DNA of 64,000 nt from Rhizobacter koreensis (GCF_013366375.1 NZ_JABWMJ010000001.1:434001-498000), one strand, 5' to 3'; counted from the stretch's first letter, positions 24,624 through 34,013 are shown. Translations and numbers: made by a program. Notes: a model not told the origin generated them from the letters alone.

Positions 24624-26222
24624 TCAGCGCGCGGGTGCGGGCGGCACCGGGTTCGACGGCAGCCGGGTCTCGGTGCCGGGCGGCAACGCGCCGGGCATCG
24701 GCACCGGTTTCGGCGTGGCGGTGGCGCTGGTCGGAGCGGCGGCGGGCGTGCCGCCCGCCGAACCCGCTGCGGCGTCGGCGGGCGGCGCACTCGCGGGATC
24801 GGTCCAACCACCGCCGAGCACCTGGTAGAGCGTGACGAGGTTCTGCACCTGCGCGGCGCGCACCTGCAGCGCCGCCTGCTGCACCTGGAACAGCGCGCGC
24901 TGCGCGTCGAGCACGTCGAGGAAGCTCGACGCGCCCGAGCGGTAGCGCAGGTCCGCGAGGCGGAAGCGCACGGCTTCGGCGTTCGACTGCGCGTTCAGCG
25001 CGCGCACCTGCTCGGTCAGCGTCGCGCGGCCGGCGAGGGCATCCGAGACCTCGCGGAACGCGGTCTGGATCGAGCGCTCGTAGCGCGCCAGCGCGAGGTC
25101 GCGGTCGGCCTCGGCGACCGCGAGGTTCGCGCGATTGCGCCCGGCGTCGAAGATCGGCAGCAGCATCTGCGGCGCGACGCTCCAGGCGAAGGTGCCGTTG
25201 GTGAACAGCGAACCGAGCCGGGTGCTCGCGACGCCGACGCTCCCGGTGAGCGAGATGCTCGGGAAGAACGCCGCGCGTGCCGCGCCGATGTTGGCGTTGG
25301 CCGAGAGCAGCAGCTGCTCGGCCTGGCGGATGTCGGGGCGCCGCGTCAGCAGCTCCGACGGCAACCCGGCGGGCAGGTCGGTGACGAGCTGCTGATCGGC
25401 GAGGCGCAGGCCCGGGGGCAGGTCGGCCGGCACCGGCTGGCCGAGCAGCAGCACCAGCGCGTTCTCGTCGAGCGCGCGCTGACGCACCTGCTGGGCCAGC
25501 GTCGCGCGCGCGCTCTCGAGCAGCGACTCGGCCTGGCGCAGCTCGAACTCCGACGACGCGCCGACGTCGAAGCGCAGGCGCGTGAGGCGCAGCGTCTCCT
25601 CGCGCGTGGCGAGCGTCTGCTCGGTCACCGCGAGCAGCTCGTCGTCGGCGAGCGCGGCGAAATAGGTGTTGGCGACCGCCGCGATCAGGCTGATCTGCGC
25701 CGCGCGGCGCGCCTCCTCGGTGGCGAGGAACTGCGCGAGCGCGGCCTCGCTGAGGCTGCGGATGCGGCCGAAGAAGTCGATCTCCCACGACGGCACCGCG
25801 AGGCCGGCGGTGTAGAGCTGGCTGGTGCCGCCGCCGAGTTCCTTGGGGTTCGGCTGCAGCTGGCCGCCGACGCCGACGCCCACCGTCGGGAACCCGCTCG
25901 CGCGCTGCACGTTGTAGAGCGCACGCGCGCGTTCGATCGCGAGAGCCGACGCCCGCAGGTCGCGGTTGTTGTCGAGCGCGACCTGGATCAGCGTGCGCAG
26001 GCGCGCGTCGCCGAAGAAGGTCTGCCACGGGATGTCGGCGGCGGCGGTGGTGCCCGCACCGCCCGGCAGCAGGTCGGCCGTGTAGGTGGCGGCGACCGGC
26101 GGCTCCGGGCGCTCGTAGCGCGGGATCAGGCTGGTACAGCCGGCCAGGGCGAGCGCAGCGGCGAGCAGCGCGACGCGCATGCCGCGCCGGCCGGCGCCCG
26201 GGTTCGAAAGGCGGCGCGTCAT
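24624..26222 (-). CDS. RND efflux outer-membrane channel lipoprotein (NodT/OprM family)
   Basis: The 532-residue exit duct of a tripartite multidrug pump. It has a lipobox (ALALAGCTSL, Cys near 30), two tandem OEP repeats with long coiled-coil helices (residues about 70-280 and 290-480) and the family signatures WEIDFFGRIRSLSEAAL, RPDIRQAEQLLLSANANIGAARAAFFP and PIFDAGRNRANL. The C-terminal 50 residues are an Ala/Pro/Thr-rich tail beyond the usual OprM end. Its ATG overlaps the stop of the RND pump gene by 4 nt, placing it last in the operon MFP-RND-OMF. Confidence 0.94.
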   Translation of the reverse strand: MTRRLSNPGAGRRGMRVALLAAALALAGCTSLIPRYERPEPPVAATYTADLLPGGAGTTAAADIPWQTFFGDARLRTLIQVALDNNRDLRASALAIERARALYNVQRASGFPTVGVGVGGQLQPNPKELGGGTSQLYTAGLAVPSWEIDFFGRIRSLSEAALAQFLATEEARRAAQISLIAAVANTYFAALADDELLAVTEQTLATREETLRLTRLRFDVGASSEFELRQAESLLESARATLAQQVRQRALDENALVLLLGQPVPADLPPGLRLADQQLVTDLPAGLPSELLTRRPDIRQAEQLLLSANANIGAARAAFFPSISLTGSVGVASTRLGSLFTNGTFAWSVAPQMLLPIFDAGRNRANLAVAEADRDLALARYERSIQTAFREVSDALAGRATLTEQVRALNAQSNAEAVRFRLADLRYRSGASSFLDVLDAQRALFQVQQAALQVRAAQVQNLVTLYQVLGGGWTDPASAPPADAAAGSAGGTPAAAPTSATATPKPVPMPGALPPGTETRLPSNPVPPAPAR

Positions 26223-29200
26223 CGCGGAACCTCGTGGGAAGTCGCCGGCGCGACGGCCGGGTCGCCGCCCGGCGGCGCCGGCAGGGGCTTGCGGCCCTTG
26301 AACAGCGTGCGCACCGCGACGAAGAAGATCGGAACGAAGATCACCGCCAGCACGGTCGCGGTGATCATCCCGCCCATCACGCCGGTGCCGATCGCGCGCT
26401 GGCTCGCCGAGCCGGCGCCCGACGACACCACCAGCGGCAGCACGCCGAGGATGAACGCGATCGACGTCATCAGGATCGGCCGGAAGCGCAGGTGCACCGC
26501 ACGCAGCGTCGCATCGACGAGGCTCATGCCGCTGGCGTGCAGGTCCTTCGCGAACTCGATGATCAGGATCGCGTTCTTGGCCGAGAGGCCGATTACCGTG
26601 ATCAGGCCGACCTTGAAGAACACGTCGTTCGGCATCCCGCGCATGCTGGCGCCGAGCACCGCCCCGAGCACGCCCAGCGGCACCGCGAGCAGCACCGCGA
26701 ACGGGATCGACCAGCTTTCGTAGAGCGCCGAGAGGCACAGGAACACCGCGAGCAGCGAGAACGCGATCAGGATCGTCGACTGCGCGCCGGCGAGGCGCTC
26801 CTCGCGCGACTGCCCGGTCCATTCGAAGCCGAAGCCGGCCGGCAGCTGCTGCGCGAGGCGCTCCATCTCGAGCATCGCGTCCCCGGTGCTGTAGCCCGGT
26901 CCGGCGTCGCCGGCGATCCGCATCGTCGGGTAGCCGTTGAAGCGCACGGTCTGCATCGGGCCGGTGACCCAGCGCGTCGTCGCGATCGCGCCGAGCGGGA
27001 CCACCTTGCCCTGGTTGTTGATGACGTTGAGACGCATCAGGTCTTCGGGCTGCATGCGATCCGGGGCGTCGGCCTGCACCACCACGCGCTGCAGCCGGCC
27101 GGCGTTCGGGAAGTCGTTGACGTAGGTCGAGCCGAGCGACGTCGAGAGCACCGCGTTGATCGCCTCGAAGCCGACGCCGAGCGCGGCCGCACGGTTGCGG
27201 TCGATGTCGATCTGCAGCTGCGGCGCGTCCTCCAGGCCCTCGGGCCGCACGCCGGCGAGCACCTTGCTCTGCGCGGCCATGCCGAGCAGCTGATTGCGCG
27301 CGCCGAGCAGCGCGTCGTGGCCGTTGCCGCCGCGGTCCTGCAGGCGGAACGTGAAGCCGGTCGCGGTGCCGAGCTCCGGAATCGCCGGCGGGCTGAGCGC
27401 GATGACGAAGGCGTCGCGGATGCCCGAAAGCGCACCCATCGCGCGGCCGGCGATGCCCTGTGCCGAATGCTCGACGCCGGAGCGCTCTTCCCACGGCTTG
27501 AGCGTCACGAACGCGAGCGCCGCGTTCTGGCCGCTGCCGAAGAAGCTGAAGCCGAGCACGCTGACCATCTTGTCGACTTCGGGCTGCTTGAGCATGAAGC
27601 CTTCGACCTGCTGCATCACCTGCAGCGTGCGGTTCTGCGTGGCGCCCGGCGGCAGCTGGACGTTCGCGATGATGTAGCCCTGGTCCTCGTTGGGCAGGAA
27701 CGACTGCGGCATGCGCATGAACATCAGCACCACGATTGCGACGATCAGGCCGAACACTGCGAACCAGCGCCAGACGTGGCGCAGCATCTTGGCGACGCCG
27801 CTCTCGTAGCGGTGCGTGGTCGCGCTGAAGCCGCGGTTGAACCAGCCGAAGAAGCCGCGCTTCTCGTGATGGTGGCCGGCCTCGACCGGCTTGAGGAAGT
27901 GCGCGCAGAGCGCCGGCGTCAGCGAGTTCGCGAGGAAGATCGAGAACAGCATCGAGCTCACCATCACCAGCGAGAACTGGCGATAGATGTTGCCGACCGA
28001 GCCGGCGAAGAACGCCATCGGCAGGAACACCGAGACCAGCGTGACGGTGATGCCGACCAGCGCCGCGCTGATCTGCCCCATCGCCTTCTTGGTCGCGTCG
28101 CGTGGCGACAGGCCCTCCTCGGACATGATCCGCTCGACGTTCTCGATCACGACGATGGCGTCGTCGACCAGGATGCCGACCGCCAGCACCATCGCGAACA
28201 TCGTCAGCACGTTGATCGAGAAGCCGAACGCGAACATGATCCCGAACGACCCGAGCAGGGCGATCGGCACCACGACGGTGGGGATCAGCGTGTACCGGAA
28301 GTTCTGCAGGAACAGGTACATAACCAGGAACACCAGCACCACCGCCTCGACCAGCGTCTCGACGACCTGGCTGATCGAGATCTTCACAAAGCGCGAGCTG
28401 TCGTACGGGATGTCCCACTTCACGCCCGGCGGGAAGTAGCGCGCGAGCTCGGTCATGCGGGTGCGCACCCGCTCCGCGGTCGCGAGCGCGTTGCCGGTAG
28501 GCGAGAGCTGCACGCCAATGCCGGTCGACGGCTTGCCGTTGAGGCGCGCCGACGTCGAGTAGTTCTGGCCGCCGAGCTCGACCCGGGCCACGTCGCGCAG
28601 GCGCACCGTCGAGCCGTCGGGATTGGCGCGCAGGATGATGTTGGCGAACTGCTCGACCGTGGTCAGCTGACCCTGCACCACCACCGTGGCGCTGATCGCC
28701 TGCTCGCCGACGATCGGCAGGTCACCGATCGTGCCCGACGAGACCTGCGCGTTCTGCGCGCGTATCGCCGTGGTGACGTCGCTCGCCGAAAGGTTGAAGC
28801 CCACCAGCTTGGCCGGATCGAGCCAGATCCGCATCGAGCGTTCGGTGCCGAACAGCTGCGCCTGGCCGACGCCGGGCAGGCGCTGGATTTCGGGCAGCAC
28901 GTTGCGCGACGCGTAGTCGCCGAGCCCGACCGGGTCGTACGCCGGGTTGTCCGACGACAGGATCGTGAACAGCAGGAAGTTCGAGCGCGCCTTGTCGACG
29001 CGCACGCCCTGCTGCGTGACCGCAGCCGGAAGGCGCGGCGCGGCACGCGAGAGCCGGTTCTGCACGTCGACCTGCGCGAGGTCGGCGTTGGTGCCCGTCT
29101 CGAAGGTCAGCGTGATCTGGCCGACGCCGTTGGCCTGGCTGAGCGACTCGATGTACGCGAGACCCGGCGAGCCGTTCATCTCCTGCTCGATGACGCTGAC

Positions 29201-29383
29201 CACGCTGTCCTCGAGCACCTGCGCCGACGCGCCGGGGTAGGTCGCCGTCAGCACGATGGAGGGCGGCGCGACCGACGGGTACTGGGCGATCGGCAGCTGC
29301 TTGATCGCGACGCCGCCGAGCACCAGGATGAAGAGCGAGATCACCCACGCGAAGATGGGACGATCGATGAAGAACTGGGCCAT
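26219..29383 (-). CDS. RND multidrug efflux pump inner-membrane subunit (AcrB/MexB, HAE1 family)
   Basis: A 1054-residue proton-driven drug exporter. The N-terminus MAQFFIDRPIFAWVISLFILV is typical of HAE1 pumps. Twelve membrane segments flank two large periplasmic loops. Proton-relay residues are present: the Asp pair in AVGILVDDAIVVIENVERIM on TM4 and the Lys in GLSAKNAILIIEF on TM10. Pore/docking sequences such as LPPGATQNRTLQVM and the C-terminal RAIGTGVMGGMITATVL are intact. The adaptor gene ends 9 nt upstream and the outer-membrane factor gene overlaps downstream. Confidence 0.97.
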   Translation of the reverse strand: MAQFFIDRPIFAWVISLFILVLGGVAIKQLPIAQYPSVAPPSIVLTATYPGASAQVLEDSVVSVIEQEMNGSPGLAYIESLSQANGVGQITLTFETGTNADLAQVDVQNRLSRAAPRLPAAVTQQGVRVDKARSNFLLFTILSSDNPAYDPVGLGDYASRNVLPEIQRLPGVGQAQLFGTERSMRIWLDPAKLVGFNLSASDVTTAIRAQNAQVSSGTIGDLPIVGEQAISATVVVQGQLTTVEQFANIILRANPDGSTVRLRDVARVELGGQNYSTSARLNGKPSTGIGVQLSPTGNALATAERVRTRMTELARYFPPGVKWDIPYDSSRFVKISISQVVETLVEAVVLVFLVMYLFLQNFRYTLIPTVVVPIALLGSFGIMFAFGFSINVLTMFAMVLAVGILVDDAIVVIENVERIMSEEGLSPRDATKKAMGQISAALVGITVTLVSVFLPMAFFAGSVGNIYRQFSLVMVSSMLFSIFLANSLTPALCAHFLKPVEAGHHHEKRGFFGWFNRGFSATTHRYESGVAKMLRHVWRWFAVFGLIVAIVVLMFMRMPQSFLPNEDQGYIIANVQLPPGATQNRTLQVMQQVEGFMLKQPEVDKMVSVLGFSFFGSGQNAALAFVTLKPWEERSGVEHSAQGIAGRAMGALSGIRDAFVIALSPPAIPELGTATGFTFRLQDRGGNGHDALLGARNQLLGMAAQSKVLAGVRPEGLEDAPQLQIDIDRNRAAALGVGFEAINAVLSTSLGSTYVNDFPNAGRLQRVVVQADAPDRMQPEDLMRLNVINNQGKVVPLGAIATTRWVTGPMQTVRFNGYPTMRIAGDAGPGYSTGDAMLEMERLAQQLPAGFGFEWTGQSREERLAGAQSTILIAFSLLAVFLCLSALYESWSIPFAVLLAVPLGVLGAVLGASMRGMPNDVFFKVGLITVIGLSAKNAILIIEFAKDLHASGMSLVDATLRAVHLRFRPILMTSIAFILGVLPLVVSSGAGSASQRAIGTGVMGGMITATVLAVIFVPIFFVAVRTLFKGRKPLPAPPGGDPAVAPATSHEVPR

Positions 29384-29392
29384 CGATGCGTC

Positions 29393-30991
29393 CTATCGGC
29401 TGCCGGCGCCGGCACCGCCGGTGCCGCCCGCCGCGCCACTCGTGCCACCGGTCCCGCCCCCCGCGCCGCCGGCGCCGCTGCCGGTGCCACCGCTGCCCGC
29501 CTGCGGCGCACCGCCGCCGACCGCCGCGGCGCCGCCGGGCTGTCCGCCCTGCGGCGCGCCGCTCCCGGCGCCCTGCGTTCCGCCCGAGCCGGTGCCGCCG
29601 GCATTGACGCCCGCCGGGCCGGCCTGGCCGCCGGTCGTGCCGGCGCCCGCAGCGCCGGCCGCGTCGGTACCACCGCTGCCGGCTGCACCTGCACCGCCGG
29701 CGCCGCCGGAGCCGGCACCGCGAGCGCCACCGGCGCCACCAACGCCCGGGCCGCTGCCTGCGGGCACCGCGGCGCCGCTGGCGGCCGCGCTCGCCGGTGG
29801 TTGCCACGACACCGGCTTGACCGGCGTGTTCGGGCGCAGCTTCTGGAAGCCGTCGACCATCACCTGCTCGCCCGGCTTGAGGCCTTCGAGCACGATCCAG
29901 CGGTTGCCCTGCGCCGAGCCGATCTTCACCGGGCGCGGCGCGACCATGCCGTCGGCGCCGACCACCATGACGGTGTCGCCGGTGGTGCCGCGCGTGACCG
30001 CCTGCTGCGGCAGGACGATCCCCGACGGGGTCTGAGCCTGCTCGAGGCGCACTCGCACGTACATGCCGGGCAGCAGCACGCGCTGCGGGTTCGGCACCTC
30101 GGCGCGCAGCGTGATCTGGCCCGACGTCGGGTCGACCGTGAGGTCCTGGAACAGCAGCTTGCCAGCTTGCGAATACACCGTGCCGTCCTCGAGCACGATC
30201 TGCACGCGCGCCGCGCCGGCGTCGCCGGCGCGCCGGAATTCGCCGCTCTCGACCGCGCGTCGCAGGCGCAGCACGTCCGACGTCGACTGCGTGAAGTTCA
30301 CGTACATCGGGTTGATCTGCTGGATCACGGCGAGCGGCGTCGGCTCGCCCTGGCCGACCAGCGCCCCTTCGGTGACGAGGGCGCGGCCGATGCGGCCGGC
30401 GATCGGCGCCGTCACCGACGCGTAGCCGAGGCTGATCTGGCCGGTGCGCAGCGCCGCACGCGCCGCGGCGACGTCGGCCTCGGCGGCCTTCTGCGCCGCG
30501 ACCGCGTTCACGTACTCCTGGCGGCTGATCGCGTTGGCCTCGACCAGCGGGCGGTAGCGCTCGGCCTGCGCGGTCGCCTGGGTCAGGCTCGCCTGCGCGC
30601 GCGCCAGCGTCGCCTGCGCGCTCGCCACGTTGGCCTGGTAGGTCGCCGGGTCGATCTGGAACAGCGGCTGGCCGGCGCGCACGTCGCTACCTTCGGTGAA
30701 CAGACGCTTGAGCACGATGCCGGCGGCGCGCGCGCGCACCTCGGCGACGCGCGACGCCTCGAGGCGGCCCGGCAGCTCGGTGGTGAGGCCGATCGGCTCG
30801 GGCTTGACGACCACGACGCCGACCTCGGGCGGCGGGGGCGCGGCGCCGCCGGGCGCGCCGGGCGCTCCGGGCGCGGCGCCGTTCTTCGGGCCGCACGCGG
30901 CGAGCATCACCAGCAGCGGCAGCGCCCACAGCGAGGGGCGCAGCACAGGGGTGCGCCGCGGATCACGGGCGCTGGGTTTGGAGCCTGACAT
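29393..30991 (-). CDS. RND efflux periplasmic adaptor lipoprotein with Gly-rich C-terminal tail
   Basis: The membrane fusion protein that joins pump and outer-membrane channel. Residues 1-35 are a lipoprotein signal (LLVMLAACGP). The core to about residue 410 has the lipoyl-like halves (ELPGRLEASRVAEVRARAAG, YASVTAPIAGRIGRALVTEG), a helical hairpin (ATLARAQASLTQATAQAERY) and beta-barrel segments (LLPGMYVRVRLEQ, PQQAVTRG). The last 115 residues are almost only Gly, Ala, Ser, Thr, Pro and Gln, which is not part of the family fold. AAGGAA before the ATG at 30991 decides the start over one 7 codons upstream. It is the first gene of the pump operon. Confidence 0.93.
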   Translation of the reverse strand: MSGSKPSARDPRRTPVLRPSLWALPLLVMLAACGPKNGAAPGAPGAPGGAAPPPPEVGVVVVKPEPIGLTTELPGRLEASRVAEVRARAAGIVLKRLFTEGSDVRAGQPLFQIDPATYQANVASAQATLARAQASLTQATAQAERYRPLVEANAISRQEYVNAVAAQKAAEADVAAARAALRTGQISLGYASVTAPIAGRIGRALVTEGALVGQGEPTPLAVIQQINPMYVNFTQSTSDVLRLRRAVESGEFRRAGDAGAARVQIVLEDGTVYSQAGKLLFQDLTVDPTSGQITLRAEVPNPQRVLLPGMYVRVRLEQAQTPSGIVLPQQAVTRGTTGDTVMVVGADGMVAPRPVKIGSAQGNRWIVLEGLKPGEQVMVDGFQKLRPNTPVKPVSWQPPASAAASGAAVPAGSGPGVGGAGGARGAGSGGAGGAGAAGSGGTDAAGAAGAGTTGGQAGPAGVNAGGTGSGGTQGAGSGAPQGGQPGGAAAVGGGAPQAGSGGTGSGAGGAGGGTGGTSGAAGGTGGAGAGSR

Positions 30992-31081
30992 CGGGTTCCT
31001 TCTTGTCGTCATGGCAGCGGGAATTCCAGAGAGCTCGAGCCGGCCGCTGGGCCGGCAGAGCGGAACGCGCGGCGCCGCAGG

Positions 31082-31127
31082 GGCGGCGAGCCGGCGCGGC
31101 GCCGGCTCGCCGCCGAAAAAATCGGCG
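31082..31127. repeat. Two overlapping inverted repeats in the untranslated leader of the efflux operon
   Basis: A perfect 16-bp palindrome with a 1-nt centre spans 31082-31114 (arms 31082-31097 and 31099-31114). A second inverted repeat, CGCCGA-AAAAA-TCGGCG, spans 31111-31127 and shares 31111-31114 with the first, so the two hairpins exclude one another. They lie in the 391-nt gap between the MarR gene and the adaptor gene, on the minus-strand leader. Apart from these I see no gene in 30992-31382. Confidence 0.5.
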
Positions 31128-31382
31128 CGAGCAAGGGTCGGGCCATGCCGCGCCGATGCGCGGCTGACGGCGTGGTCGGGTGCTCGCAGACGGGGCCGCG
31201 CGTGCATGGGTGCGCCGCGCTGCCCGGGCGCTGCCCTGCGGGCAGCCCGCGAGCATAGTCGAGCCGCTTCGCGCGACGGACGCCCCAACGGGCGCCGCCA
31301 ACCGTCGGCGCTGGCGCGCCACGCCACGCTCCGCCGGCGGCCGCAGCGGCCACTGCTCGAACCTCATCGAGGGTGCTTTCTT

Positions 31383-31850
31383 CTAGTCTTCGCGCGGCGC
31401 GAGGCCGGCGAGGGTGTCGCGGAGCGCGACCAGCCGTTCCTCGTCGACCGGGCAGGCACCCTTGACCTGGTCGACCACGCCGAGCACGGGGATGCGCAGC
31501 GCCTCGCCGGCCGCGGTGAGACTCACCAGCACGCGGCGTTCGTCGGCGGGATCGCGGCGCCGCGTCACCGCGCCGGCGGCTTCGAGCCGCTTCAGCAACG
31601 GCGTGATGGTGCCGGTGTCCATGCCGAGCTTGGTGCCGAGTTCGCCGACGCTGCGCGGTGCCGCCGAGAACAGCTCGAGCAGCACCAGGTACTGCGGGAA
31701 CGTGAGCCCGAGCGGTTCGAGGAACGGCTTGTGCGCGCGCGCCATCCGGTTGGCGGCCGAATAGAGCGCGAAGGAGAGCTGCATGCCGACGCCGCCCGAG
31801 GGGGCGGCAGCGGGGTTCGACACCGGCGCGTCTGCAGCGTGCGTTTTCAT
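31383..31850 (-). CDS. MarR-family regulator, OhrR-like but without the redox residues
   Basis: A 155-residue winged-helix dimeric repressor, probably controlling the efflux operon that follows on the same strand. It aligns with Bacillus OhrR throughout (MQLSFALYSAANRM, KPFLEPLGLTFPQYLVLLELF, LDSGTLTPMLKR-like MDTGTITPLLKRLEAAG, DERRVLVSLT). The peroxide-reactive Cys15 is replaced by Ser26, and the tyrosines that hydrogen-bond it (Tyr29, Tyr40) by His40 and Phe51. The only Cys is in GACPVDEER near the C-terminus. It should therefore not sense organic peroxide in the OhrR manner; a drug-like ligand is more likely. A palindrome touches its start codon. Confidence 0.9.
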   Translation of the reverse strand: MKTHAADAPVSNPAAAPSGGVGMQLSFALYSAANRMARAHKPFLEPLGLTFPQYLVLLELFSAAPRSVGELGTKLGMDTGTITPLLKRLEAAGAVTRRRDPADERRVLVSLTAAGEALRIPVLGVVDQVKGACPVDEERLVALRDTLAGLAPRED

Positions 31851-31873
31851 AGCGTGCTAGATAATAGCACGCT
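31851..31873. promoter_or_regulatory. Perfect palindrome adjacent to the MarR start codon, probable autoregulatory operator
   Basis: AGCGTGCTA (31851-31859), spacer GATAA, TAGCACGCT (31865-31873): 9-bp arms with perfect symmetry, beginning at the base next to the regulator ATG (31848-31850). MarR dimers bind such palindromes. The sequence is AT-richer than its surroundings. I found no second full copy in the leader of the efflux operon. Confidence 0.7.
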
Positions 31874-32113
31874 TGATCTAGAGCCGCATGGTCGGCGACG
31901 TGGGCGGCGCAGGGTTCTCGCTGGGTCGCGCCGGGCACGCACCCGCCTTGGTTAAGCGCATCGCCCAGCCGGGGCGGCGTGACTCGGCTGGCGAGGAACC
32001 GGATCTGGCGCGGCACCGTCGCCCGTGACTTCGGGCCGACGCGAACGCCGGGGCGGCCAGGCTCGAACGAGTCCGCCCGCCAGCGCGGTTCCGGGTCGCG
32101 CGTCCCGTGTCGA

Positions 32114-32821
32114 TCAGCGTTCAGGACCGCCGGTACCGGCGCGCCGCTCGAACTTGAACACCGCGACGCTCGCGAGCAGGTTGGGTGCGTGGCGCACGAC
32201 GCGGCCCTTCTGGATGCCGAACGAATCGAGAATGGTCAGGCCGTTCTTGCGCGCCAGCACCGCGAAGTCGGCATACGTGCCGACGCGAATGTTGGGCGTG
32301 TCGTACCACTGGTACGGCAGCACGCGCGTCACCGGCATGCGCCCGCCGGCCACGTGCAGCCGGTTCGGCCAATGCGCGAAGTTGGGAAAGCTCACGATGC
32401 CGAGGCGCCCGACCCGCGCGGTCTCGCGCAGCATGCGCTCGGTGTTGCGCAGGTGCTGCAGGGTGTCGAGCTGCAGCACGACGTCGAAGCTCTGGTCCTC
32501 GAAGAGCGCAAGGCCCTCCTCGAGGTTGAGCTGGATCACGTTGACACCGCGCCGGCTGCACGCCAGCACGTTGGCGTCGTCGATCTCGATGCCGTAGCCG
32601 GTGCAGCCGCGCTCGCGGCGCAGGTGCTCGAGCAGGGCGCCGTCGCCGCAGCCGAGGTCGAGCACGCGCGAGCCGGCCGGCACCAGCTCGGCGATCACGC
32701 GCCAGTCGGCCGAGCGGTCGGCGGGCGCCGCCTGCGGCGCATCGATGGGCCCGAGCGCGCCGCGCTGGCGCAGCGATCGCCGTGCCTGCGCGCGCGGGCT
32801 CGTCGCTTGCGGATCGCTCAC
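32114..32821 (-). CDS. metW: Methionine biosynthesis protein MetW
   Basis: A 235-residue SAM-dependent methyltransferase-fold protein that partners MetX in homoserine acylation in many proteobacteria. SAM-binding sequence [20 protein letters not shown], the acidic GIEIDD, and MetW signatures [29 protein letters not shown] and [13 protein letters not shown] are all present. The GTG at 32821 overlaps the metX stop by 4 nt (GTGA). This start gives about 40 residues before the first conserved segment, longer than usual; an internal start cannot be excluded. Confidence 0.93.
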   Translation of the reverse strand: MSDPQATSPRAQARRSLRQRGALGPIDAPQAAPADRSADWRVIAELVPAGSRVLDLGCGDGALLEHLRRERGCTGYGIEIDDANVLACSRRGVNVIQLNLEEGLALFEDQSFDVVLQLDTLQHLRNTERMLRETARVGRLGIVSFPNFAHWPNRLHVAGGRMPVTRVLPYQWYDTPNIRVGTYADFAVLARKNGLTILDSFGIQKGRVVRHAPNLLASVAVFKFERRAGTGGPER

Positions 32822-33972
32822 GGCGCCGCTCCCGTCGCGCCGACTTCGCGCGCCAGGTTGTCGAACGAGGCGCGCAGCACGCCGTGGTAGCGCGGGTCCT
32901 CGAGCAGGAAGGCGTCGTGGCCGTGCGGCGCGTCGATTTCCGCGTAGCTGACGTCGAGCTGGTTGTCGACCAGCGCCTTGACGATCTCGCGCGAGCGTGC
33001 CGGCGCGAAGCGCCAGTCGGTCGAGAAGCTGACCAGCTGGAAGCGGCAGCGCGCCGCCGCGAACGTCGCGGTGAGGTCGCCGCCGTGCTCGCGCGCCGGA
33101 TCGAAGTAGTCGAGCGCACGCGTGATCAGCAGGTAGCTGTTGGCGTCGAAGTACTCGCTGAACTTGTCCCCCTGGTGGCGCAGGTAGCTCTCGATCTGGA
33201 ACTCGGTGTCGCGCGTGGTGTAGCCGAGCGCGGCGGCGTGCAGGTCGCGCCCGAACTTGGCCTCCATCGCGTCGTCCGAGAGGTACGTGATGTGGCCGAT
33301 CATCCGCGCGACCGTCAGGCCCCGCCGCGGCACCACGCCGTGCTCGTAGAAGTGGCCGCCGTGGAAGTCGGGGTCGGTGACGATGGCGCGCCGCGCGACC
33401 TCGTTGAAGGCGATGTTCTGCGCCGAGAGGTTGGGCGCCGTGGCCACCGCGATGCATTGGCGCAGCCGGGTCGGGTGGCGCAGCGCCCAGGCCAGCGCCT
33501 GCATGCCGCCGAGGCTGCCGCCGAGCACGCCGGCGAGCGTGTCGATGCCGAGGCGGTCGATCACGCGCGCCTGCGCGTCGACCCAATCCTCGACCGTCAT
33601 CACCGGAAAGTCGGCGCCATACGGGCGCCCGCTCGCGGACGCCGGGTTCGGGTGCATCGGCCCGGTGGAGCCGAAGCACGACCCGGGGTTGCTGATGCCG
33701 ATGACGAAGAAGCGGTCGGTGTCGAGCGGCTTGCCGGGCCCGACCAGGTTGTTCCACCAGCCCTCGCTGCGCGCCTGGTTCTCGTAGCGTCCGGCGACGT
33801 GGTGCGACGCGTTGAGCGCATGACAGACCAGCACCGCGTTGCTGCGCTCGGCATTCAGCGTGCCGTAGGTTTCGTAGACGATCGTGTAGTCCGCGAGCTG
33901 CTGGCCGCTGCGCAGCGCGAGCGGCTCGGCGAAGTGCAGGGATTGCGGGGAAACGAAACCGAGGTCGGACAT
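32818..33972 (-). CDS. metX: Homoserine O-acyltransferase MetX
   Basis: Acylates homoserine with acetyl- or succinyl-CoA in the first committed step of methionine synthesis. The 384-residue alpha/beta hydrolase has the nucleophile elbow [15 protein letters not shown] (Ser153), STDWRFAP with the catalytic Asp, and APHGHDAFL with His352. The conserved N-terminal [18 protein letters not shown] and the GSCFGSTGP oxyanion region are intact. It starts at ATG 33972, just downstream of a SAM-II-type riboswitch, and is coupled to metW. The acyl donor cannot be told from sequence by eye. Confidence 0.96.
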   Translation of the reverse strand: MSDLGFVSPQSLHFAEPLALRSGQQLADYTIVYETYGTLNAERSNAVLVCHALNASHHVAGRYENQARSEGWWNNLVGPGKPLDTDRFFVIGISNPGSCFGSTGPMHPNPASASGRPYGADFPVMTVEDWVDAQARVIDRLGIDTLAGVLGGSLGGMQALAWALRHPTRLRQCIAVATAPNLSAQNIAFNEVARRAIVTDPDFHGGHFYEHGVVPRRGLTVARMIGHITYLSDDAMEAKFGRDLHAAALGYTTRDTEFQIESYLRHQGDKFSEYFDANSYLLITRALDYFDPAREHGGDLTATFAAARCRFQLVSFSTDWRFAPARSREIVKALVDNQLDVSYAEIDAPHGHDAFLLEDPRYHGVLRASFDNLAREVGATGAAP

Positions 33973-33976
33973 ATAA

Positions 33977-34013
33977 GGCGCTCGACCGACGAAGCGGCCA
34001 CCGGGTCGGCGCC
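33977..34013 (-). promoter_or_regulatory. Probable expression-platform hairpin of the metX riboswitch
   Basis: On the minus strand GGCGCCGACC (34004-34013) can pair with GGTCGAGCGCC (33977-33987), with one bulged A and a 16-nt loop. The hairpin ends 4 nt before the metX ATG and would bury the ribosome-binding region. Its left arm begins inside the 3' end of the aptamer. Confidence 0.45.

Noticed and set aside
26234..30988. A 1584-codon plus-strand open frame
   Set aside because: Antisense to the RND pump and adaptor genes, with repetitive Arg/Glu/His composition and no domain.
31851..32113. Possible coding sequence between the MarR gene and metW
   Set aside because: No frame with a start signal or protein-like composition; it holds the MarR operator and presumably its promoter.
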